Assembly (NCBI GenBank): GCA_028679075.1
Contig: JAJRCF010000006.1
Location: 44,927-108,926, forward strand
Direction of reading: 5' to 3'
Length of the DNA stretch: 64,000 nucleotides
Source: Methanoregula sp.
Lineage (GTDB): Archaea; Halobacteriota; Methanomicrobia; Methanomicrobiales; Methanospirillaceae
The notes beneath the pieces were generated by a model. It was not told the DNA's origin and did no database searches. It saw nothing but the letters and a program-made list of their open reading frames with translations. Of this stretch, positions 33,783-42,624 are shown in pieces. The first letter of the stretch is position 1. Each line of letters starts with the position of its first letter. Both the position numbers and the translations under genes were made by a program.

Positions 33783-34751
33783 ATGTCTCATGCATGTGCA
33801 CCAGGTGATACGGACAGAGGATCCTTCGCCACCAAGCAGCGGACGGTCCTCGTAAGCCTGATCGTTGATTTTGTCCTCTGGATTCCCGATATCGTCGCAG
33901 CCATACTCTCCGGATCGATCGTCCTGTTCGCGGATGCGCTGAAATGTGCCAATGAAATTCTTGCCACGTTCTTTGCCTACCTTACCCTCCGCAAGATGGC
34001 AAAAGGCGGCGGAGGGGCATATGATTACGGCCTCGGAAAATTCGAGACGATCACGTCCATAATCACCGGAGGCGTGATGTTCGTCTCCCTTGCCCTTGTC
34101 TTCTCTGTCGCGGTTTACCGGATCGCCGTGCCGGCAGAGCTCGTTCACGAAGGGGCGTACCTTGGTATCGTGCTCATGGTCATCGGTGTCTGCATGAACA
34201 GCTGGCTGTGGAGGAAGAACTACCGCTTGTTCTTAAACGAGCCGTCACCGATTATCGACTCGCAGTGGCGCCTCTTCCGGACCAAGGCTTTCTCGGATTT
34301 CTCGGTCCTCGTGTCCCTGATCGCAACACTGGCACTCTCGCACTATGCCTGGTCCCTGTACATCGATCCGCTGGCATCCTTCATCATCGCCGGCTTCCTG
34401 CTCACTTCCGGGTACCGGGTCATTACCTCATCCCTCCCGGACCTCCTCGACAAGACGCTTGACGAGGAACTCCAGATGGTGATCGTCCGCCACCTTGCGG
34501 AATTCTTCGACGACTATACTGCACTCCACGGAGTCCGCTCGCGCCGTTCCGGCACCAATGTCTATATCGAGATCTTCTTAGAATTCGATGGCAACAGGAA
34601 AATGTCCGAAGTGCAGGGGAGTATCAACAGGATCCGGGCATCTCTTGAGAAGAATATCCCCAAAAGCTCGGTCAGTATCGTGCCTACAGACGGGTTTGTG
34701 CCGGGCGGGACACCTGGTGGCCAATCGCCGGCTCCCGGTCCAAAAACCTGA
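33783..34751 (+). CDS. cation diffusion facilitator-like transporter with altered metal site
   Basis: A 322-residue protein with the CDF fold: about six helices up to residue 215 (first TVLVSLIVDFVLW, last YIDPLASFIIAGFLL) and a cytoplasmic domain (EELQMVIVRHLAEFFDDYTALHGVR). In canonical members helix 2 reads D..H...D; here FADALKCANEI has Asp51, Lys54 and Glu58, and the helix 5 counterpart KAFSDFSVLVS lacks the usual His/Asp pair. Metal selectivity, and even transport of divalent metals, are therefore uncertain. The C-terminal tail is Gly/Pro-rich. Confidence 0.82.
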   Translation: MSHACAPGDTDRGSFATKQRTVLVSLIVDFVLWIPDIVAAILSGSIVLFADALKCANEILATFFAYLTLRKMAKGGGGAYDYGLGKFETITSIITGGVMFVSLALVFSVAVYRIAVPAELVHEGAYLGIVLMVIGVCMNSWLWRKNYRLFLNEPSPIIDSQWRLFRTKAFSDFSVLVSLIATLALSHYAWSLYIDPLASFIIAGFLLTSGYRVITSSLPDLLDKTLDEELQMVIVRHLAEFFDDYTALHGVRSRRSGTNVYIEIFLEFDGNRKMSEVQGSINRIRASLEKNIPKSSVSIVPTDGFVPGGTPGGQSPAPGPKT

Positions 34752-34784
34752 CCGGGGTCCTTTTTCCCCGGCCGTGATCCCCGT

Positions 34785-36692
34785 CTATACTTCAGGCTGC
34801 TGCTGGGTGGCGCAATGGAATGTGCCGGACCCCTCGACCATTGCCCGGGCATTGATCCCGATGACCGTCCGGCCGGGGAAGAGTCCCTCCAGGATCTTCA
34901 ATGCCACGGCATCGTTAGGGTCATTGAAGACCGGGACGATCACGACGGTATTCCCGATATAGAAATTTGTATAGCTTGCCGGGTAGCGCTGCTCTTCATC
35001 CTCGACTTTTCCCGGCATCGGCAGCTTCACGACTGTGAGTGGCCGGCCGTCCTGATCGCGCGACTGGAGAAGGATCTCGTAATTTTCATTGAGAGCGGAA
35101 TAATTGGCGTCTGTGGTATCGGTCTCGAAGGCGCATACTACGGTTGACGGGCCGACGAAACGTGCAATGTCATCGATATGCCCGTCCGTATCGTCTCCGA
35201 CAATTCCCTTGTTGAGCCAGATGACGTTCTCGATGCCGAGATACTCGCAGAGCCGGTCTTCGATCTGCTCCCGGGTCAGGGAGGGGTTGCGGTTGGGATT
35301 GAGGAGGCAGGCACGGGTTGTCAGTACGGTCCCCCTGCCGTTCGTATCGATCGATCCCCCCTCCATGACGATACCGGGTTCAAAGATCGGCAGGATGAGC
35401 CGTCGGTTCATCACACGGGGGATCTTCCCGTCACTGATCTGGTCATCATACTTGCCGCCCCAGGCATTGAACTCCCAGCGCACCATTGCGATCTTCCCCA
35501 GTGCACGGCTGACGACAAATGTCGGGCCATAGTCGCGGATCCAGACATCGGAGTAATCACTGGTGTGGAGGATTACCCGTTCGAGGTCGACACCCATCTC
35601 CCGCAGTTTTGCCCTCACTTTCCGGTGGATAACCGCTGTCGGGACAAAGACCTCCACGCGTTCCGAGGTGTGGACATGGGCAATGAACTCAAAGTATGCC
35701 CGCTCCACGGCGGGGATGTCCAGGAATGTCCGTGGGTTATGGGGCCATGCGATCCAGACCGCATCGTGGGGTTCCCACTCGGCCGGCATATGGAACCCCC
35801 GGTTCCGCGGTGTATCCCCGGGACGCAGGGAGGGGAACGCGCCATCGGTGCCCGCGAATGGCACGGTGATACGGCCATAGGTATCAGGGCGCCGGTTACG
35901 GAGGAAACCCCAGGAATCCTGTACACCGGCATTCATGGACAGGTCAACCGGGACAACCAGGTTCTCCTCGCCATCCCCCGCCCGTGCCAGGACCTTCCCG
36001 AATGCGTCTGCCACAAACGATCCACCGAAGAACCGGGTTCCTCCCTCAATCCCGACCCGGTTCACTGCAACGATATGGACACTGTTCGCAATCGCGTGGC
36101 TGCGCTGGATGAGTTCCCATGCGTCATGCCAGTTGCCTTCATCAGGCTCGTCCGGCCCCGGGTGGCCGATGGCAGTCGGGTAAAAGATGATCTCCGCCCC
36201 TTCCAGTGCCACAGACCGGGCCGCTTCCGGGAACCACTGGTCAAAACATATGAGTACTGCGATGCGTCCGTAGCGCGTTGGGAATACCCGGTAGGTATCA
36301 CCGGGATAGAAATATCCCTTCTCGTAGAAGCCCGGGTCCTGGGGGATGTGGACTTTCCGGTACGGTTCGGAGAGGTTTCCGTCCGCATCGATGACAACGG
36401 CAGCATTGCAGAACTTTCCGCCAACTGTCCTCTCAAAAACCGGGACGATGATGACAACCTGGTATTTACGGGCGACTGCGGCAAACAGGCAGGTTGACTT
36501 TCCCGGGATTGTCTCGGCAGACGACCATGCGTCCGTGCCGGGATGTTGTGGGAAATACCGGGTCGCGTAGAGCTCGGGGAGGCAGATGATCTTCGCACCG
36601 TTTTGTGCCGCTTCCACTACCTTGCGGCGTGCCTTTTCGATATTTTCATCCGTATCGGGACTCATCGCCATCTGGATGAGCCCGACGGTCAC
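34785..36692 (-). CDS. fused N-carbamoylputrescine amidase and agmatine deiminase
   Basis: A 635-residue two-domain protein. Residues 1-285 are a nitrilase-family amidase with the Glu-Lys-Cys triad at Glu40 (CLPELYA), Lys113 (YRKVHIPQ) and Cys149 (VLICFDQWFPEA), matching N-carbamoylputrescine amidase (AguB). Residues 305-635 are a peptidylarginine-deiminase-type domain like agmatine deiminase (AguA), with HMPAEWEPHDAVWIAWPHN, DYSDVWIRDYGPTFV and catalytic Cys627 in GSGTFHCA. Together they would turn agmatine into putrescine. GTG start behind GGGGGAA. Confidence 0.9.
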   Translation of the reverse strand: MTVGLIQMAMSPDTDENIEKARRKVVEAAQNGAKIICLPELYATRYFPQHPGTDAWSSAETIPGKSTCLFAAVARKYQVVIIVPVFERTVGGKFCNAAVVIDADGNLSEPYRKVHIPQDPGFYEKGYFYPGDTYRVFPTRYGRIAVLICFDQWFPEAARSVALEGAEIIFYPTAIGHPGPDEPDEGNWHDAWELIQRSHAIANSVHIVAVNRVGIEGGTRFFGGSFVADAFGKVLARAGDGEENLVVPVDLSMNAGVQDSWGFLRNRRPDTYGRITVPFAGTDGAFPSLRPGDTPRNRGFHMPAEWEPHDAVWIAWPHNPRTFLDIPAVERAYFEFIAHVHTSERVEVFVPTAVIHRKVRAKLREMGVDLERVILHTSDYSDVWIRDYGPTFVVSRALGKIAMVRWEFNAWGGKYDDQISDGKIPRVMNRRLILPIFEPGIVMEGGSIDTNGRGTVLTTRACLLNPNRNPSLTREQIEDRLCEYLGIENVIWLNKGIVGDDTDGHIDDIARFVGPSTVVCAFETDTTDANYSALNENYEILLQSRDQDGRPLTVVKLPMPGKVEDEEQRYPASYTNFYIGNTVVIVPVFNDPNDAVALKILEGLFPGRTVIGINARAMVEGSGTFHCATQQQPEV

Positions 36693-36974
36693 TTCCCCCA
36701 GTTCAACACACCTCGTGCTGTATGGATTTTTCCTGATCGGATATCAGGGTATCCATATCGTCACATGATGTACTGTTGTGGAACCGGGGATGGCATCCTG
36801 CAGGGCCCGTACGTTCCCGGGTATATCCTGATCCTCCGGATCTCCCGGATATATAACGATAAAATACTCCGGGAAGTTCCCGGGCCAGGTGTCTTTTTGG
36901 ATCGCTTTTAAAACCAACGAATTACAGTCACATTTATCAGCGTCAATGGTAAATTCCAATAACAAAGGGACTGC

Positions 36975-37421
36975 ATGAAGAAGAATACATTCTATATCCT
37001 GTCCGGGTGCATCGCACTTGTCCTGCTCGCGGTTTTCTGGTATTCAGTCGAGGTCCACAATCCCCTGTTTATCGAGATTGCCTTTGTTATTGGAATTCTC
37101 ATTGCATACCTGGCCCGGAAGAAGGTCACCGATCTCATCGAAGATGAACGGAGTACAAAGATCACCGAACAGGCCGTGCTCCGGACCTTCCAGATCTTCT
37201 GGGTCGGGTTCTGTGCGTTCTCGATCGGGGCGGTCATGCAGATCCTGTATGTCCCGCAATTCCCCCGGGAATTTTTCTTCACTCGCCAGCCGGAAATAAT
37301 CTCCCCCCGGATGATGGGGTATTTCCAGCTGGGGCTCCTTTGCCTGACAATCTTCCTGTATGTCGGGTTCAGGATGTATTATGCCCGGAAATATGGGGAA
37401 TGGGAGACCGATGAAGAATAA
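36975..37421 (+). CDS. DUF2178 family membrane protein
   Basis: A 148-residue membrane protein with helices near 6-24, 30-48, 68-90 and 115-136, and between the second and third a polar segment TDLIEDERSTKITEQAVLRTF typical of the DUF2178 family. ATG 36975 follows AAAGGGA at about 6-10 bases. The helix-turn-helix gene downstream begins 11 bases before its stop, so the two proteins are translationally coupled, a pairing widespread in archaea. Function unknown. Confidence 0.8.
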   Translation: MKKNTFYILSGCIALVLLAVFWYSVEVHNPLFIEIAFVIGILIAYLARKKVTDLIEDERSTKITEQAVLRTFQIFWVGFCAFSIGAVMQILYVPQFPREFFFTRQPEIISPRMMGYFQLGLLCLTIFLYVGFRMYYARKYGEWETDEE

Positions 37422-37629
37422 GATCAAGGTATTCCGGGCAATGTATGATCTCACCCAGGAAGACCTTGCACAGGCAATCGGCGTAACGCGGCAGACCATC
37501 CTTGCCATCGAGAAGGGAAAGTATGTCCCCTCCCTCGAACTTGCCTTCCGGATTGCACGGTATTTCAAGGTCAATATTGAAGAGGTGTTCACCTACGATG
37601 AGGAATCCCGTACCGTCGACGAGAAGTAA
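37411..37629 (+). CDS. XRE-family helix-turn-helix regulator
   Basis: A 72-residue DNA-binding protein beginning MKNKIKVFRAMYDLTQEDLAQ at ATG 37411. The helix-turn-helix is DLAQAIGVTRQTILAIEKGKYVPS and the C-terminal part (LAFRIARYFKVNIEEVFTYDEE) matches short Cro/YgzD-type repressors. It overlaps the DUF2178 gene and probably controls that pair. The track's earlier start falls inside the upstream gene. Confidence 0.88.
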   Translation: MKNKIKVFRAMYDLTQEDLAQAIGVTRQTILAIEKGKYVPSLELAFRIARYFKVNIEEVFTYDEESRTVDEK

Positions 37630-37892
37630 CCTCGGTATCCGTGCTGATGGGAAACATTGATTTTTTCTTTTTTGTGCCTGTTTTTTTGCGAATGATGATG
37701 CGCGGGAGGTCCTGTCCGGATTGCTCCTTTACCATTGTCATGACTGAATGCTCACCAACCGGATACGTGGGGGATGAAAAGTTATAATATACAAAATGTT
37801 AAAAATAACTTACAATTTGTGAACCTGCACATGCCGGTCCCGTAGTGGGCCCTCGTATGGTGCACAACCTGAATTCCATCAAAGGAGAATAC

Positions 37893-39191
37893 ATGAAGAA
37901 ATTACCAGTATTTTTTGGGATTTTACTCATCCTCATGAGTATTATATCCGTGAGCGCGGCAGGAAATACCATTACTGCAACTTCGCAGCGGGAAGCCGCT
38001 GCGCTTGTGTACGTGTCCGGTTATGAAATGGACCCCGGTGTTTTTTACCCGTATGAATCCGGGACGATTACCGTACATGTGTCAAATGCAGCCAATGCAT
38101 CGGTGATGATATCCCAACCTGATCTCATCAGTCCCAATCTCCATGTATCCAACAAGGATACGTTTTCTACTTCAACGAATGTCGGCCCGGGCGCAACGGT
38201 CGATTATACCTTCCTTGTCACGGCGGATTGTACTGACGGGACGTATTTCCCCCTGTTTACCGTGTCCTCCAATGTTCCCGATGCAAATGCGATCCATGCC
38301 ATCCTGACCCTGAAGGTGGATTCAGCTGATGTCCGGGCCACCATCTCCGACAAGCCGGAAAATTTCGCCATCTCGAAAACAGATACCGTGAATGTCAGTG
38401 TCATCAACCCGAGGGACAATGAGATCATCAATGTCCTTGTCATGGCATCGGGCCCGGGCGCAGAGATCTCCCCCAGGGAACAGTATATCGGGACTATTGC
38501 TGCCAACAGCAAGGCTGAAACCACCTTCAGGATCACACCAGACACCCCGGAAGATGTAGTGTTCAATGTCACATTCGACAACGGGGACAACCACCGTAAG
38601 ACCAGCGTGGTCCTCCCCCTCAATATCGGCGATGACAAGACCGGGGCGGAGATCGTAGTCAACAACATCGAGAGCTCCGGTTCCGGCATGACACAGACCC
38701 TGAAAGGGGATGTGACCAACAACGGACTGACCGATGCGAAGTCGGTCCTTGTCACGGTGGGGGGCCCGGCAACACCGGTCAACCCGAACCCCGTGTACGC
38801 AATCGGTAACCTTGAACCGGATGACTTCTCCAGTTTCGAAGTGACCTATACCATGACCGGCAACGGCGCAGTCCCGCTTATTGTCGATTATAAGGATGCA
38901 GACGGGAATTCATTCAGTAAAACCTTCAGCATTGCCGCTTCCAACAGTTCGGCAATGCCCGGCTCACCGGCAATGAACAACGCACCTGCGGGTGCATCCA
39001 GCCAGCGTCGCGGAATGTTCGGATCGTTCGGGTCCGGTTTCAGCCAGATCCCGGTGACCGAGATCGTTGTCATTCTCATTGCCATTGTCATCCTCATCTA
39101 CGCATGGAGAAAGGGACTCTTACGACGCCTGACGAACAAGTTCCGCAAGGACCCCTTACCTGAAACGGATGACAGCGAAGAGCAGGAGTAA
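37893..39191 (+). CDS. secreted S-layer/CARDB-like protein, C-terminal anchored
   Basis: A 432-residue protein with a signal peptide (KKLPVFFGILLILMSIISVSA) and three beta-sandwich units resembling CARDB/alpha-galactosidase-NEW3-type archaeal envelope domains: GTITVHVSNAANASVM, VSVINPRDNEIINVLV and LKGDVTNNGLTDAKSVLVTV. The C-terminus is a helix (VTEIVVILIAIVILIYAW) with a cytoplasmic tail. AAAGGAGAATAC before ATG 37893 decides the start. It heads an operon with a MacB-type ATPase and permease, suggesting an accessory protein of that exporter. TTATAATATA at 37782 is the likely TATA box. Confidence 0.82.
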   Translation: MKKLPVFFGILLILMSIISVSAAGNTITATSQREAAALVYVSGYEMDPGVFYPYESGTITVHVSNAANASVMISQPDLISPNLHVSNKDTFSTSTNVGPGATVDYTFLVTADCTDGTYFPLFTVSSNVPDANAIHAILTLKVDSADVRATISDKPENFAISKTDTVNVSVINPRDNEIINVLVMASGPGAEISPREQYIGTIAANSKAETTFRITPDTPEDVVFNVTFDNGDNHRKTSVVLPLNIGDDKTGAEIVVNNIESSGSGMTQTLKGDVTNNGLTDAKSVLVTVGGPATPVNPNPVYAIGNLEPDDFSSFEVTYTMTGNGAVPLIVDYKDADGNSFSKTFSIAASNSSAMPGSPAMNNAPAGASSQRRGMFGSFGSGFSQIPVTEIVVILIAIVILIYAWRKGLLRRLTNKFRKDPLPETDDSEEQE

Positions 39192-39218
39192 GGAACCGGT
39201 CTTATCGATGGCAGAACC

Positions 39219-39899
39219 ATGACAACCGTACCGGTCATTGAACTGGCCGATGTGAGCAAGATCTACCCGCTTCCCTCCGGCGACGTGCTGGCGCTCGATC
39301 ACCTCTCGATCAAAATCGAGCGGGGCGAGTTTGTCGCCATCATGGGACCGTCAGGCTCCGGGAAGTCCACCCTCCTCAACCAGATCGGGGGATTGGACGT
39401 CCCGACTTCCGGGACGCTGCGCATCACCGGCAAAAACATCAGGAAGATGTCCGATGACAAACTCACCGACCTCCGGCTCAACGCCATCGGCTACATCTTC
39501 CAGAAGTTCAACTTAATCCCCCTCCTCTCCGCGTACGAGAACGTGGAGTACCCCTACATCCTCAAGCACCGGTGCAACGATACCACCGGCCGGGTCAGCA
39601 GGCTCCTTGCCGATGTGGGGATCAACAAGCGCCTGGCCAAGCACAAACCGGCCGAACTCTCCGGGGGTCAGCAGCAGCGGGTTGCCATTGCACGGGCACT
39701 CGTCAACGACCCCGATATCCTCCTTTGCGACGAACCGACAGGCAACCTGGACACGAAGACGGGTGGCCAGATCATGGAGATGCTCAACGGCCTGCACGAC
39801 CAGGGCAGGACCGTTATCATCGTCACCCATGACCCATCTGTGGGTGAACAGGCGGAACGGATCATCAGGATCCGGGACGGGAAGGTGGCAGACGCATGA
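39219..39899 (+). CDS. LolD/MacB-type ABC transporter ATPase
   Basis: A 226-residue ATPase with Walker A IMGPSGSGKSTL, LSGGQQQRVAIARALV signature, Walker B ILLCDEPTGNLD and the switch histidine in IVTHDPSVGEQAERI. This sequence class powers FtsX-like permeases that extract lipoproteins, export peptides or signal through the membrane. The permease gene overlaps its stop by four bases. Confidence 0.93.
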   Translation: MTTVPVIELADVSKIYPLPSGDVLALDHLSIKIERGEFVAIMGPSGSGKSTLLNQIGGLDVPTSGTLRITGKNIRKMSDDKLTDLRLNAIGYIFQKFNLIPLLSAYENVEYPYILKHRCNDTTGRVSRLLADVGINKRLAKHKPAELSGGQQQRVAIARALVNDPDILLCDEPTGNLDTKTGGQIMEMLNGLHDQGRTVIIVTHDPSVGEQAERIIRIRDGKVADA

Positions 39900-41107
39900 A
39901 GAACGATATCATCCTCCAGCTCTCGGTGAGGAGTATCCGGCTGAATTTCCTCCGTTCGCTGCTCGCAGCCATCGGCATCGTCATTGGTGTCGTGGCCATA
40001 TCCTCGATGGGCATGATGGGTGCGAACATGACCATGTCCGTCACCGAAGAGCTCTCGGCCATGGCCAACGTGCTGGTCGTGAAACCGGACAGCGGTGGCG
40101 GCGGTGGCGGTATGATGGGAGGCGGAGGCAGCTCCGGCGATGACGATTATATCGACAAGGATCAGTTTGATGATATTGAACGGGCTGCCGGGAAGTACGG
40201 GAATGTCTACCCGCTCTACCAGGAGTCCGATACGATCACGATCGGGGACGATGAGCGCAGGGCAACTATCTACGGAATGCGGGATGAGGACATGGCAACG
40301 ATCCTGACGGTGGCAAACGGGACACTCCCCCAGACATCAAGTTCGGTTGTTGTCGGCCCGACCTTTGCAGAGAACAATGACCTCACGATCGGCAGTCGCA
40401 TCACCATCGGTGACGAGGACGATGAAGAGGCGATCATCCAGAAGGTGCGGGTCGTCGGTATCCTTGAGGAGAAGGGCATGTCCATGGACCTCAACAGCGA
40501 CAATGCGATCATCATGACGGAGAAGGCCTATAACGGCCTCTATGGCGGGGAAGGCGAGTATGACCAGGTCAACGTCATTCTCTACGACATCAACGACGCA
40601 GACACGGCAACTGAGGCCATCGAGGACAAGCTGAACCGCAAGGAGGACGAGGTAGCCGTGCAGGACAGCAGCCGCATGATGGAGAGCATCACTTCGACCG
40701 TCAGTACTCTCACCACATTTGTCATGGCGATTGCCGGTATCTCGCTCCTGGTTGCCGCAACTTCGATCTTCAATGTGATGATGATGTCGGTAACCGAACG
40801 GATCCGGGAGATCGGTATCCTGCGCAGCATCGGCACGCGGAAGAGCGAGGTGCTCCGGATGTTCATCTATGAAGCGGTGATCCTCGGCCTGGTCGGTGCC
40901 ATCATCGGGGCGATCATGAGCGTTATCTTAGGCTGGCTCGTGGTGCTCGCCATGGTAGGGACAACGAAGTATTTCTTCACGTTCGCGAGCCTGATCTATG
41001 TCCCAGTATCGATGGCTATCGGCATTGCCATCTGTATCTTCTCGGGAGTCTACCCGGCGTGGCGGGCGGCAAACCTCGATCCCATCGAAGCGTTGCGGAG
41101 CGATTAG
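39896..41107 (+). CDS. MacB/FtsX-family ABC permease
   Basis: A 403-residue permease with the MacB layout: an N-terminal helix (SLLAAIGIVIGVVAISS), an external domain of about 230 residues, and three C-terminal helices (from FVMAIAGISLLVAATS) ending GVYPAWRAANLDPIEALRSD. The external domain starts with a glycine-rich loop (DSGGGGGGMMGGGGSSGDDD), unusual for the family, then shows the normal core. With the ATPase and the secreted protein it should form one export or signalling system, substrate unknown. Confidence 0.92.
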   Translation: MKNDIILQLSVRSIRLNFLRSLLAAIGIVIGVVAISSMGMMGANMTMSVTEELSAMANVLVVKPDSGGGGGGMMGGGGSSGDDDYIDKDQFDDIERAAGKYGNVYPLYQESDTITIGDDERRATIYGMRDEDMATILTVANGTLPQTSSSVVVGPTFAENNDLTIGSRITIGDEDDEEAIIQKVRVVGILEEKGMSMDLNSDNAIIMTEKAYNGLYGGEGEYDQVNVILYDINDADTATEAIEDKLNRKEDEVAVQDSSRMMESITSTVSTLTTFVMAIAGISLLVAATSIFNVMMMSVTERIREIGILRSIGTRKSEVLRMFIYEAVILGLVGAIIGAIMSVILGWLVVLAMVGTTKYFFTFASLIYVPVSMAIGIAICIFSGVYPAWRAANLDPIEALRSD

Positions 41108-41234
41108 GCACACCCGCATATCACCGTGCATGGCCGGGCCGGTGCACCGGCCCGGCCATCTCTTCCTTTTTAATACCCTTTCCTGCAATTCCCTGACGGA
41201 TCTGTAGTGTTCATCACATCATTCTGTATAAGTG

Positions 41235-41393
41235 GTGGTGCATAATGTGGGTGTAATCTCCTAACTGTGGTGCATATGCTAGTAAACCAGAACAAACAAA
41301 TCAAAATTGTTTAATATTGTGCACCGCAACTTTTAGAAAGTGGTGTATTATTAATGTAATTCACCCTTATGCTGGTGCACTTATTCGGTGCAC
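41235..41393 (+). promoter_or_regulatory. repeated GGTGCA motifs upstream of the acetate-transporter-like gene
   Basis: GTGGTGCATA occurs twice exactly (41235-41244, 41267-41276), GTGGTGTATT once at 41340, TGGTGCAC at 41373 and CGGTGCAC at 41386, with palindromic GTGCAC at 41319-41324. The two exact copies are 32 bases apart, about three helical turns. Between them and the gene lies AT-rich promoter-like DNA (TTTAATATTG). A repressor or activator of the transporter likely binds here. Confidence 0.6.
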
Positions 41394-41426
41394 AGTACTC
41401 AGTATCAGTATTCATATGAGGTAATT

Positions 41427-41987
41427 ATGGAACACATCGATGAGATCAACAGGAACAATATTTTTCTCAATGACAACACCGCCAACCCGGCACCTCTTGG
41501 GTTGTGCGCATTCGGTATGACAACCCTCCTGCTCAGCCTGCATAACGCAGGTTTCACGGGGCTCAGCAGTCCCATCATCGCGATGGCGATCCTCTACGGG
41601 GGCATCGCACAGGTCTGCGTCGGGTTCATGGAATGGAAGAAGAAGAACAGCTTCGGGATGCTGACCTTTGGCAGTTTCGGGTTCTTCTGGATTACCTTTG
41701 CGGCAATCCTGATCCTGCCGGCCCTCAGTCTTGCAAAGGCCCCCACGCCGGTTGAGCTTGCTGCATTCCTTGCCATCTGGGGGGTATTTGCGTTCGGCCT
41801 CTTCATCTGCACGCTTGCGATGCACCGTCTCCTCCAGATCACGCTCGCCGCTGTGGTGCTCCTTGTCGTCTTCCTTGTTGCGGCAAACCTGACTGGCAGC
41901 GCCCTGATCCTGACGATTGGCGGGGTTACCGGTCTCGTTGCCGGTGGCCTTGCGCTCTACATGGGCATGGGCCAGGTCATCAACTAG
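41427..41987 (+). CDS. GPR1/FUN34/YaaH family (SatP-like) acetate/succinate transporter
   Basis: A 186-residue, six-helix membrane protein with NPAPLGLCAFGMTTLLLSL near residue 18, the family signature (NPAPLGL), and YGGIAQVCVGFMEWKKKNSFG near 55. Relatives import acetate or succinate with protons. ATG 41427 (MEHIDEINRN) matches the family start better than the 13-codon extension in the track. Controlled by the repeated GGTGCA motifs upstream. Single gene. Confidence 0.88.
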   Translation: MEHIDEINRNNIFLNDNTANPAPLGLCAFGMTTLLLSLHNAGFTGLSSPIIAMAILYGGIAQVCVGFMEWKKKNSFGMLTFGSFGFFWITFAAILILPALSLAKAPTPVELAAFLAIWGVFAFGLFICTLAMHRLLQITLAAVVLLVVFLVAANLTGSALILTIGGVTGLVAGGLALYMGMGQVIN

Positions 41988-42027
41988 ATCTTCGGCAGGA
42001 AGATCCTCCCGGTCTAATCCCCCTTTT

Positions 42028-42543
42028 TTATCGCACGATCGCGTACATGACTTCGTCCATCGTTGTGCCGTTCTTTGTTATGGCATTCCTGTGGACAGCC
42101 TCGCGGACAAAATCGCATTTTTCTAAAACCCGCATCGATGCGGGATTGTTTGCAAATATCCCGGCCTGGAGCCGGACGATATCGTAACGGTCAAATGCGA
42201 CCGGTATGATCGTCCTTACCGCCCCGGTCACAATACCCTGTCCCCAGAAAGGTTCGGCAAGCCAGTACCCGATCTCCGCGGTCCGCCGGTACACATCCTC
42301 CAGCGGGTGGATGCCGATCCCCCCGCATGCCTCACCATCGACCACGATCGCGAGGAAGAGGTTCTTCCCGCCGGGTTCCGTTGCCATGGTAACAAAACGA
42401 TTCGCATCCGCGAGGGTGTACGGGGAGGGGAAACCGTCCCGCAGATTATCGGCAATGCGGGGATTGTCTGCGTGCCGTACAATGGATGGTGCATCATCCG
42501 GCGTCCAGTCGCGGAGTATGGAGGAGGGTGTGACGATGTGCAT
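42028..42543 (-). CDS. GNAT-family N-acetyltransferase (RimJ/RimL-like)
   Basis: A 171-residue acetyltransferase: ADNPRIADNLRDGFPSPYT near residue 25, GGIGIHPLEDVYRRTAEIGYWL in the core, WGQGIVTGAVRTIIP as the acetyl-CoA-binding loop (Q/RxxGxG/A-like), and ANNPASMRVLEKCDFV near 130. These mark the ribosomal-protein-alanine/aminoglycoside-type GNAT family; a protein or small-molecule target cannot be told apart. No operon. Confidence 0.87.
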   Translation of the reverse strand: MHIVTPSSILRDWTPDDAPSIVRHADNPRIADNLRDGFPSPYTLADANRFVTMATEPGGKNLFLAIVVDGEACGGIGIHPLEDVYRRTAEIGYWLAEPFWGQGIVTGAVRTIIPVAFDRYDIVRLQAGIFANNPASMRVLEKCDFVREAVHRNAITKNGTTMDEVMYAIVR

Positions 42544-42624
42544 GGATAGTAACAGATCTCCGGTATTTTCTGGCAGGAAGGCAGATTAAGGTTGGCGGCT
42601 GGGGCGCACTAGGCGTGCAACCTG

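Noticed and set aside
35178-36497. 439-residue plus-strand ORF opposite the agmatine enzyme fusion
   Set aside because: Antisense shadow of a well-supported gene; the minus strand carries catalytic residues of both domains.
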